Source: Thermoproteota archaeon (GTDB taxonomy: Archaea > Korarchaeota > Korarchaeia > Korarchaeales > Korarchaeaceae). From it: DNA of 30,558 nucleotides. The stretch is from NCBI GenBank assembly GCA_003661365.1, contig QMVZ01000004.1, positions 1-30,558 on the forward strand, given 5' to 3'. Position 1 is the stretch's first letter; each line of letters starts with the position of its first letter. Shown piece by piece: positions 24,149-30,558 of the stretch. The notes under the pieces were generated by a model. That model did not search any database, was not told where the DNA came from, and saw only the letters and a program-made list of their open reading frames with translations. Both the position numbers and the translations under genes were made by a program.

Positions 24149-25021
24149 ATGAAAGTCCTCTTTTATCCCGGTTGTTCTCTTAAGAACAACTATCCTGAAT
24201 TTGAAAAGAGCTCCATCGAGGTCTGTAAAAAGCTTGGGATCGAGCTGTTGGAGATCCCTAGATGGACATGTTGCGGAGTCAACTTCAGCCTTGCCACTGA
24301 TAACGTGATGCGACATCTGGGGGCAGTTCGCTCACTCATTAATGCTCAGGAGAAGGTAGAGGAGATGGACGCCAAAATAGTAGTCACAGCCTGTTCAATG
24401 TGCTATAACGTATTGAAGAGGGTAAATCTAACGCTTAAAGAAGAGCCAGACAAGTTAGAGACCATAAACTCTTTCATCGACGATCAACCAGACTACGTGC
24501 CAGAGTTAAAGATAACTCATCTCCTCACCCTACTTAAAGAGGTGGGCTTTGAAAAGGTCGAAAATAAAGTCATTATGCCTCTAAAGGGATTGAAAGTGGC
24601 GTCTTATTATGGCTGTGCTCTCCTTAGGCCCAACAAGCCAGAAGGCATTCCAGTAGATGATCCAGAGAACCCGGCCATCCTTGAAGATCTTATGAAAAGT
24701 ATAGGAGCCGAGCCCGTGGAGTTTCCCTTCAGGACAGAATGTTGTGGGAACTACCACGTTGTGTTTAGGCCTGACATCGTGGAGATGAGGACTGAGAAGA
24801 TTATCAGCTCGGCTAAGTCGAGAGGGGCTGATGTTATTGTCACCTCCTGTCCTCTCTGCCTGTATAACCTTGAGCGGGGGAATGAAGTCCTTGATGGGAG
24901 GGACAGAATTCCGGTTGTCTTCTTCACTCAACTAATGGCACTGGCCTTAGGAACCGACTCTTACCTAAATGACGAGATTAAAGAGAAAATCTTGAGAAAG
25001 ATAGAAGGAAGCCCTGCCTAA
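24149..25021 (+). CDS. hdrB: Heterodisulfide reductase-like subunit B
   Basis: A 290-residue catalytic subunit. Both CCG domains are complete: Cys9, Cys41-Cys42, Cys82 and Cys85, then Cys156, Cys198-Cys199, Cys234 and Cys237. In structurally known HdrB each set holds a noncubane [4Fe-4S] cluster, and together they cleave a disulfide. No ligand is missing, so disulfide-type chemistry is expected, but the physiological substrate in this organism cannot be deduced. ATG at 24149 is chosen because GGTGA lies five bases upstream and the protein then begins with the family's LFYPGCSL; the frame is open further upstream, but that part overlaps hdrC and is not HdrB-like. Last gene of the operon. Confidence 0.95.
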   Translation: MKVLFYPGCSLKNNYPEFEKSSIEVCKKLGIELLEIPRWTCCGVNFSLATDNVMRHLGAVRSLINAQEKVEEMDAKIVVTACSMCYNVLKRVNLTLKEEPDKLETINSFIDDQPDYVPELKITHLLTLLKEVGFEKVENKVIMPLKGLKVASYYGCALLRPNKPEGIPVDDPENPAILEDLMKSIGAEPVEFPFRTECCGNYHVVFRPDIVEMRTEKIISSAKSRGADVIVTSCPLCLYNLERGNEVLDGRDRIPVVFFTQLMALALGTDSYLNDEIKEKILRKIEGSPA

Positions 25022-25116
25022 AGAAAAGTACCAATTTGTACGATCGAGTGATACCAAGAAGCTGAGAAGTAATGGTAAGCATAGCTCTAACAATATAACG
25101 TGTTCCTATGCCCTCA

Positions 25117-25140
25117 AAGGATCTTTCTTAACTTTTTATT
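25117..25140 (+). terminator. T-rich stretch, candidate archaeal terminator after the hdr operon
   Basis: About 100 bases after the hdrB stop the plus strand carries a T-rich run (CTTTCTTAACTTTTTATTG), the usual archaeal terminator form. It lies between convergent genes, where termination is expected. No stable stem precedes it. Confidence 0.3.
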
Positions 25141-25149
25141 GTGGGAAAA

Positions 25150-25998
25150 TCAGAGGCCGACGAGTCCAAGAGGAATGACTTCTATGCCTCTCCTTTCGAG
25201 TTCTCTTATGAATGGATTAATTCCAACACAGTCAGAAGCAATATGACCGGTGACTAACAGGTTTCCTTCCAATTCTAAGCTGGCTAAGATTTCCAGATCT
25301 TTCGGTTCTATGTGAATATATATCAGGGTGTCAACTCCGTACTCGAAGTAGGCTTTAGCAACATCGCTGCCGCCATTTGTAAGAGCTCCATGCGCGACAA
25401 CTGCTTTTCCAACCTTGTTCTCCTCGTCTCCAAGCACAAGCATTATTGGAGTCTTCGCTGAACTAAATTCCTTTAGTTTCGTGAATGCCAACATGAGATC
25501 TCCTACTTTAGCATCTTTTCCAACCTTATCAACTACTTCTTGCATGATCTTCCTTCCTAATTCGTCTAATGGGTTATGTATGTTCATATAGCCCATGTCC
25601 AAAACTCTAGCGACGCTAGGAGCCAGATCATAATTCGCCTGGTGTGATTTCACCATTAGAGCTCTCATCTTTCTTTCAACCGCTTCTTCCGCGACTTTCT
25701 TAGGGACTCCGTTCCTAACCATCAAGTCTACGTGCTTTCTGAATACCTTGAAATTCTCGATAGCCGCCATTCCTCCTTCAGGATGGTGTGCTATTGCCGC
25801 ATCGCACCCGAGCATCTTCGCTAGCAATAAGCCTGGGACTCCTACATCTATAGCAAAAAGTACTTTGTTAACGTCCTCTTTTGGGTTATATATCTCACTG
25901 TCTGCAGGAATCGACTCAAATCCAGCCATTTCCAGAGCTAAACCCATTATCTCCTCGGTACTCATCCCCATGGTGATCAAAGTCACATGAATGTCCAT
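25150..25998 (-). CDS. Nif3/DUF34-like metal-binding protein
   Basis: A 282-residue cytoplasmic protein resembling the Nif3 (DUF34, NGG1p-interacting factor 3) family. The N-terminal part has the metal-site His pair AIAHHPEGG (His71, His72); the C-terminal part has GALTNGGSDVAKAYFEYGVDTLIY and VTGHIASDCVGINPFIRELERRGI, corresponding to the family's second metal-binding block. The middle region (about 90-200) is not the standard sequence and includes a charged helical segment. Members are widespread, bind two metals and lack an agreed function. ATG at 25998 has AAGG immediately adjacent; GTG at 25986 would leave a better spacing. It lies 76 bases downstream of the adenine deaminase gene on the same strand. 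Confidence 0.7.
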   Translation of the reverse strand: MDIHVTLITMGMSTEEIMGLALEMAGFESIPADSEIYNPKEDVNKVLFAIDVGVPGLLLAKMLGCDAAIAHHPEGGMAAIENFKVFRKHVDLMVRNGVPKKVAEEAVERKMRALMVKSHQANYDLAPSVARVLDMGYMNIHNPLDELGRKIMQEVVDKVGKDAKVGDLMLAFTKLKEFSSAKTPIMLVLGDEENKVGKAVVAHGALTNGGSDVAKAYFEYGVDTLIYIHIEPKDLEILASLELEGNLLVTGHIASDCVGINPFIRELERRGIEVIPLGLVGL

Positions 25999-26074
25999 CC
26001 TTAATTAACGAACGGGTTGCTTTTTCCATAGGAGTCGCTTCTGGATTAGTTTCTAGTTTAAATTCCCAATTTAT

Positions 26075-27823
26075 TCACCAGACTGAGGGTATTTTCTCCC
26101 CTGTTTGAAGGTTAATCAGACCTTTAGCTGTTAACATTATTTTTCTTGGATAGCAAGTCAGGAACATGAATGTCTGAGTATCTATTGGATGAGGACCCAA
26201 GGACGGGTCAGGTTTAAGCATTTTAGCCTTTTCATTGATGAATTCCAGGTCTTTTACGACTTCATCTGGCGGCCTGTCCGTCATAAGACCTCCAATGGAT
26301 AAAGAAACTTCAGCAAGCACTTTTTTCCCTTTCACTATGACTATTCCTCCGCCAAGCTCGAAAACTCTGTTGACAGCAAGTGCCATCTCCTCGTCCGTGG
26401 CTCCTATTACAGAGATGTTGTGGGAGTCATGTAGAATACTCATAGCCACGGCTCCTTCCTTATATCCTACCTTCCAGAAGGAGATTCCTATGCTCCTACC
26501 GAATCTGTCCACGATGGCAACCTTGTTTATGCCCCTTCCGAGATCTCTTTGAACAACTCCGTTTCTAACCTCAAGTTCCTCTGTTAGCTCATCTAAATCT
26601 GTTCCGAAATAACTAGGCCTCAGAACAACTGCTCTCACGACTTTCTTATCAGGAGATACCCTTATCTCAAAGTCCTCTGGCTTTATAGCTCTTGGGAGGC
26701 GTAAGCTTTTTCTAACGTATTCTGGAGTTGGTTTCATTGGTATATCAACGATAAGCTTTCCTTTCTCGGCTACTATCTGACCGCTCGCCATAACCTTGAT
26801 TATCTCGACTCTCTCCAAGTCGGAGATAAAGAGAATATCCGCATAACGACCTGGTGCTATTAGCCCGACTTCGCCTTCTAACCTCCAATGCCTAGCGTTG
26901 TTTATAGTTGCAAGTTGATAAGCTATCAAAGGGTCGAGCCCAGCCTTTATGGCCTCTCTCACCTCATGATCCATGTGCCCAATTTTCGCTAGAAGTTCTG
27001 CGGGGCGGTCGTCAACGCAAATTCCAACCATTTGCCAGTCTATGCCAGCTTCTACAAGGCCTGATACTGCTTCTTTGCAGGCACTAACCTTAAGTTCAAG
27101 GAAAGCACCTCTCTTAAGGAGTTCTAAGGCTTGATGAACGTTTCCATAGAAATGAGTTGAGGAAACTCCAGAACAAAGCCAAGCATCAGCCTCTGGTGGA
27201 AGGGGAACTCCATGGCCCTCTACTACCTTTCCAGCATTCAGACCCGCCTGAATGACCTCCCATAACCTCTCTCCCCTGTTGAATAGCTGGACGTAGTCCA
27301 TGACCTCCCCTATACCTACTACTCTATCCAGTTTTAGTGCCTCCTCGGCCTCTTTTCCACCTATGTAGCCTCCTGTTTCCTCATATGGCGTTGGAGGGGT
27401 TGCTGAAGATAGAGAGACATATACCTTCTGGAATAGACCTTCTGTTTCCTCAAGGAGATATGAGATCCCTTTCAAGCCTAGAGCATTGCATATCTCGTGG
27501 GAGTCCTCAATTATTGTAGTTGTTCCCCTTGGAAGCGTTATCTGAGCGTGCCTTCTAGGGCTAAGCCTCGAACTCTCTATATGATAATGGGAGTCAACAA
27601 ACCCTGGCACAAGATACAACCCTTCAGCGTCTATTATTCTCGTCTCTTGGCCTATAACATCACTTGCATCTCCCACTAAAGCGACTCTTTCGCCATACAC
27701 TGCTACATCAATATCTGGGACTATTCTTCTTGTACAGACATCTATTAGCGTTCCGCCCATTATGACGACGTTTGCTGGAATGCGACCTAACGCGACATCT
27801 ACAAGATCTTCTCTTCTTACCAT
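26075..27823 (-). CDS. ade: Adenine deaminase
   Basis: A 582-residue amidohydrolase of the Ade type (adenine to hypoxanthine and ammonia, purine salvage). The N-terminal barrel shows PGFVDSHYHIESS (metal ligands His79 and His81), GTTTIIEDSHEICNALG, GIGEVMDY, VEGHG and CVDDRPAE followed by GHMDHEVREAI. The family-specific C-terminal domain is present (HDSHNISVIGATDEEMALAVN and GGIVIVKGKKVLAEVSLSIGGLM). Length is normal. Two signature positions differ from the usual bacterial forms as I recall them (SHYH instead of GHVH, EDSHEI instead of ADPHEI), so a related purine or pterin substrate is possible. GAAGGAT precedes the ATG by about ten bases, and an AT-rich box lies at 27841-27853. Confidence 0.85.
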   Translation of the reverse strand: MVRREDLVDVALGRIPANVVIMGGTLIDVCTRRIVPDIDVAVYGERVALVGDASDVIGQETRIIDAEGLYLVPGFVDSHYHIESSRLSPRRHAQITLPRGTTTIIEDSHEICNALGLKGISYLLEETEGLFQKVYVSLSSATPPTPYEETGGYIGGKEAEEALKLDRVVGIGEVMDYVQLFNRGERLWEVIQAGLNAGKVVEGHGVPLPPEADAWLCSGVSSTHFYGNVHQALELLKRGAFLELKVSACKEAVSGLVEAGIDWQMVGICVDDRPAELLAKIGHMDHEVREAIKAGLDPLIAYQLATINNARHWRLEGEVGLIAPGRYADILFISDLERVEIIKVMASGQIVAEKGKLIVDIPMKPTPEYVRKSLRLPRAIKPEDFEIRVSPDKKVVRAVVLRPSYFGTDLDELTEELEVRNGVVQRDLGRGINKVAIVDRFGRSIGISFWKVGYKEGAVAMSILHDSHNISVIGATDEEMALAVNRVFELGGGIVIVKGKKVLAEVSLSIGGLMTDRPPDEVVKDLEFINEKAKMLKPDPSLGPHPIDTQTFMFLTCYPRKIMLTAKGLINLQTGEKIPSVW

Positions 27824-28005
27824 CGAGAAGCAAATCCTTCAAAATAAAAAAAGGACATATCATCAGCATAAAGGAGAATACCGTTTGATTAGGAGCAGTC
27901 CGATAAGGGATAGATTTGTTTAACTCTTATTTCAGGCATCTTAGCTAATAGTACTTTTAGATATCTTCTTAGGGCAATCTATACGCTGTAATATAAGAAA
28001 TGAGA

Positions 28006-28015
28006 GTTTTTTATG
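28006..28015 (+). promoter_or_regulatory. TATA-like box of the DUF166 gene
   Basis: GTTTTTTATG is centred about 36 bases before the GTG start at 28047, implying a leader of about ten bases. Assigned by composition and spacing only. Confidence 0.35.
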
Positions 28016-28046
28016 TATTTCCTGCATTTACTGAGAACGAAGAAAG

Positions 28047-28754
28047 GTGCTAAGAGTTTTCGCCGTAATAATGGAGGATGACCTCTACGGGAGAAGGATT
28101 ATCAATCATATCTGTAAAGAAGGATATTCGGAGTGGTTTTGGGGTATACATGAGTTTGGAGAGGTACCGTTTAATATTCTAGATGATTTAGATTCAAACT
28201 TTCTTCCAGATGTACCTCAGTGTGATCTTATCCTATCCTTAGGAATTCCTGCTGAGCTTCAGACTCTCCTACCCGAGATCGTGGAGAAAGCAGGAGCAAA
28301 GGCAGTCATTGTGGCTATCGATGATCCTGGTTGGGTTCCTCCTGGGCTAAGGAGACAGCTCGAGCAGGAATTTATGGAAAAAGGTGTTGTTTCAGCCTTC
28401 CCAAAACCTCTCTGTAGCTTGAAGGAAATAGGGAATCCCTTTATAGATGAGTTCGCTAGTAAGTTTGGGAGACCTCGACTTAAGGTAGGGGTTGATGGGG
28501 GGCGAATTGCGAAGATAGATGTCTTAAAAGGATCTCCCTGTGGCTCTACTTGCTACATAGCTGAGAAGCTGGTTGGAGCACATATCGAGCCCAGAGAAAA
28601 GCTTTGGGAGGAACTAGCTAAGGCTCACCACTCCTACCCATGTCTGGCAAGCATGAAGGTGGATCCAGAAATAGGGGACGCTATACTACATAAATCCCAG
28701 TACATAATAAGAGAAGCAGTTGAAGAAGCTTTGCGCATGGCAGAAAATGTGTGA
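28047..28754 (+). CDS. DUF166 family protein
   Basis: A 235-residue cytoplasmic protein matching the archaeal DUF166 family, some members of which were once labelled thymidylate synthase on the basis of a methanogen protein. The N-terminal half looks like an alpha/beta fold (LRVFAVIMEDDLYGRR, CDLILSLGIPAELQTLLPEI, AVIVAIDDPGWVPPGLRRQL). The C-terminal half holds the conserved Cys-containing block LKGSPCGSTCYIAEKL, the AHHSYPCLAS segment and a final ILHKSQYIIREAVEEAL helix. The four conserved cysteines suggest metal or cluster binding, or thiol chemistry; this is inference. The start is GTG at 28047 with no separated ribosome binding site. Transcribed alone, between the deaminase (divergent) and the GH114-like gene (convergent). 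Confidence 0.75.
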   Translation: MLRVFAVIMEDDLYGRRIINHICKEGYSEWFWGIHEFGEVPFNILDDLDSNFLPDVPQCDLILSLGIPAELQTLLPEIVEKAGAKAVIVAIDDPGWVPPGLRRQLEQEFMEKGVVSAFPKPLCSLKEIGNPFIDEFASKFGRPRLKVGVDGGRIAKIDVLKGSPCGSTCYIAEKLVGAHIEPREKLWEELAKAHHSYPCLASMKVDPEIGDAILHKSQYIIREAVEEALRMAENV

Positions 28755-28784
28755 ATTAGTTGTTTCCGCCTACTGCAAAAACCT

Positions 28785-28820
28785 TAATCTCCTAGAGATT
28801 AGTATTCTCTTTTACAGAGA
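28785..28820 (+). terminator. Tandem hairpins with T-rich tract after the DUF166 gene
   Basis: TAATCTC-CTA-GAGATTA (28785-28801) is a perfect seven-base stem with a three-base loop. It is followed by TCTCT-TTTAC-AGAGA (28806-28820), a five-base stem whose loop and left arm are T-rich. The pair lies in the 118-base gap between convergent genes, 30 bases after the DUF166 stop, and could end transcription from either side. Confidence 0.4.
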
Positions 28821-28872
28821 TAGAGAGGTTCCAAGATCGAGCGATGTATCCATTCATGTTAATTTCTGGCTC

Positions 28873-30558
28873 CTATGGGGTCCCCCAGCACTCATTTAGG
28901 AAATCGTAATTTATGCCTGAAAGGTCGATTGAGGAGGAATATGGAATATATCCCCTTTCCTTCGCCCTTAAGCAGAATGTCTCTCTCATTTTAGCCGAAG
29001 AAGGATAATCTAAGACCAATACTAATTTTCCACGTGAGATAATTCTATCTAGTGTGTTCAACCTGAGTTCTACCTCATCTTGAGGTCTCTCATAGTTTCC
29101 AATGGTCCAGACATCTTCAGAACTTACTCCATCTATCGCTTCCAAGTAATAATGATCCTCTATCAGTTCCTCAGCGTTTTGAGGAATTATGAGGAAACAT
29201 CTCTCTTGCTTTGCCCTCGCTGATATTTCTAAAACGAAATTCAGCATCTTCTGTTTGGCGTCTAACACGCCTTTTTCCTCCCAGTACTCATATGCGTCAA
29301 CTCTGTCCAATAAGACTCCATCAAAGCCTTTTTCGATGATTTTATGCAAGCAAGTAAACACAATATTCTTCCATTCTTGATCCCAGTATCTGACCCAATA
29401 GTTCTCAGGCCACTCCAGATCCTCTGTTCCCAGCCAGCGGGGTGGATCCAGTTCCCATTTATCGTCCCAGTATGATCTGTAAGATTCTGCTTGCCCTATG
29501 CTTAGATATGCTATAACCGTCTTCTCCTGCTCGTGGAGTTTAACTATGTCCTCCTTGCTTAATCTCGAATCATCTGGATCTACGACGAGAATTGTTGCAT
29601 TTGCCTTGCTTAAATCCTCGAAATTAACTCTTTGATAAGAAAAAACCACAGGTCCTAGTCTTACTGGTCTACAACCCAGAACGTAGTCGGAAAGGGCTGT
29701 AAGCCTTATCCATGGCGCAGGAAATTCTGACGCTGCACTAGCAGTTTCTATTCTTGTGTGTCCTGCTATTATAACATAATCTATTTCGTTCTTCCTGCTA
29801 ACAACCGTAACCATCGAGTTTTCCTCTGAAATAAGCTTTTCAGCCTGGGATTTTGGCAAATAACTGCTTGAAACATTTCCTATGCCCTCATATGCTTTAG
29901 GACCCCCAAGAATTATCATGGCATCTCGGGAAATGTTTACATTTTCGTTAGTTAATGTCACCAATACTCTGTGCCTTCCGATGTTAACAGCAATTTTTCT
30001 TGCCGCAGGCAAATCTACTGAGTTAGAAAGCATAAGAACATGAACGGGTCTTGATGGAGTTGTTCCATAAACTAAGAAGGCATTCCTAACTGTTTGAGCG
30101 TCTGGAATTCCTGAAAACGGGTCTTCAGGATAATACCCCACATTTACGGCTCCGCCTTCATATGCTGCTTCTATGATCGAACTAAAAACATCAGAAGGAA
30201 TCCACAATTCCTTTTCCCAGTCGTAAGACTGTATCTTTATCAGAGTTCTTCCTTTTCCAAAAGCAGCGACTGCCTCCCTTGCTACAGCTTCTACCCACTC
30301 TTCTGGATTATCTGCATTTTCCAAAAATGGATAGGCCATTATCACCATGAAAAAGTCCGAATTTGCAAGGATGTTCTTGTCTTGAGCTAGCCAAGAAGGG
30401 GCGTCATCATATAGGAGTACATCAGAGTACACATCGATTGAAAAGATGGCTTCAGGTCTCTTTTCCTTAACTGTTTCCTCTAAAATCCTTGCAATGTACA
30501 TAAGTCGCTCTACTTTCCAATTAATCCATTTTTCCCTCCAATCTCCCATCTTTAACAA
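28873..30558 (-). CDS. GH114 (TM1410-like) glycosidase-related multidomain protein (5' partial)
   Basis: The frame is open to the right edge; a TTG at 30558 is available, but the first residues look like the interior of a domain, so the true N-terminus is probably outside the window. Residues 1-150 resemble the end of a glycoside-hydrolase-like barrel (RPEAIFSIDVYSDV, SDFFMVIMAYPF). About 170-300 contains AMIILGGPKA and DYVIIAGHTRIETA, a pattern reminiscent of archaeal S-layer-associated proteins. About 310-560 is a GH114/TM1410 domain: TVIAYLSIGQAESYRSYW, GFDGVLLDRVDAY with candidate acidic residues, IIPQNAEEL and LVLDYPSS. It probably acts on extracellular or envelope polysaccharide such as galactosaminan; substrate and export are inferred, as no signal peptide is in view. 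Confidence 0.75.
   Translation of the reverse strand: MLKMGDWREKWINWKVERLMYIARILEETVKEKRPEAIFSIDVYSDVLLYDDAPSWLAQDKNILANSDFFMVIMAYPFLENADNPEEWVEAVAREAVAAFGKGRTLIKIQSYDWEKELWIPSDVFSSIIEAAYEGGAVNVGYYPEDPFSGIPDAQTVRNAFLVYGTTPSRPVHVLMLSNSVDLPAARKIAVNIGRHRVLVTLTNENVNISRDAMIILGGPKAYEGIGNVSSSYLPKSQAEKLISEENSMVTVVSRKNEIDYVIIAGHTRIETASAASEFPAPWIRLTALSDYVLGCRPVRLGPVVFSYQRVNFEDLSKANATILVVDPDDSRLSKEDIVKLHEQEKTVIAYLSIGQAESYRSYWDDKWELDPPRWLGTEDLEWPENYWVRYWDQEWKNIVFTCLHKIIEKGFDGVLLDRVDAYEYWEEKGVLDAKQKMLNFVLEISARAKQERCFLIIPQNAEELIEDHYYLEAIDGVSSEDVWTIGNYERPQDEVELRLNTLDRIISRGKLVLVLDYPSSAKMRETFCLRAKERGYIPYSSSIDLSGINYDFLNECWGTP

Noticed and set aside
18430..25021. Idea that the Hdr/Mvh set marks a methanogen
   Set aside because: No mcr, mtr, fwd or coenzyme M/B genes are visible, and HdrABC-MvhADG sets also occur in non-methanogens.
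1..30558. Search for CRISPR repeats, insertion sequences, integrase sites and tRNA genes
   Set aside because: No regularly spaced direct repeats, transposase-like protein, terminal inverted repeats or tRNA-like segments were recognised by eye.

Overview
This 30.6 kb window reads as the chromosome of an anaerobic, probably thermophilic, organic-matter-degrading archaeon. Evidence: archaeal TATA-type promoters with very short or absent leaders, purine-rich ribosome binding sites, frequent TTG/GTG starts, an ADP-forming acyl-CoA synthetase subunit, ferredoxin-dependent 2-oxoacid oxidoreductases, an HdrABC-MvhADG set and a DUF166 protein. No methanogenesis gene (mcr, mtr) is present, so I do not call it a methanogen. 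A Bathyarchaeia- or Korarchaeia-like lineage would fit, but that placement is inference.

Layout. (1) 1-3195, minus strand: a gamma-alpha fused 2-oxoacid oxidoreductase subunit running off the left edge, and upstream of it a LuxC-type acyl-CoA reductase. (2) 3376-10607: a small membrane protein, then a minus-strand peptide transporter operon in the order permease B - permease C - ATPase D - ATPase F - membrane-anchored beta-propeller - substrate-binding protein. The binding protein looks circularly permuted and has its own internal promoter. A second small membrane protein lies upstream. (3) 10670-15124: an M14-type carboxypeptidase, an ADP-forming acyl-CoA synthetase alpha subunit, a coiled-coil protein with four short repeats, and a PAP2 phosphatase. 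(4) 15340-25021, plus strand: one tightly packed operon of about 9.7 kb, [52-aa ORF]-korD-korA-korB-korC-hdrA-mvhD-mvhG-mvhA-hydrogenase protease-hdrC-hdrB. Junctions are overlaps or gaps of a few to about 30 bases, with no room for internal terminators. (5) 25150-30558: a Nif3-like protein, an adenine deaminase, a DUF166 protein, and a GH114-like protein cut by the right edge.

The genes suggest a scheme for growth on peptides. Peptides enter through the ABC transporter and are trimmed by the carboxypeptidase. Amino-acid-derived 2-oxoacids are oxidised by ferredoxin-dependent KOR enzymes to acyl-CoA, and ADP-forming synthetase harvests ATP from the thioester. Reduced ferredoxin is handled by the HdrABC-MvhADG electron-bifurcating/confurcating complex together with H2 and a disulfide. 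Physical linkage of a complete KOR with a complete HdrABC-MvhADG in one transcription unit is the main feature of interest.

No rRNA, tRNA, CRISPR array, transposase or integrase was recognised. The largest gene-free stretches, 1488-1758 and 15125-15382, contain no recognisable gene, only promoter-like or palindromic sequence.
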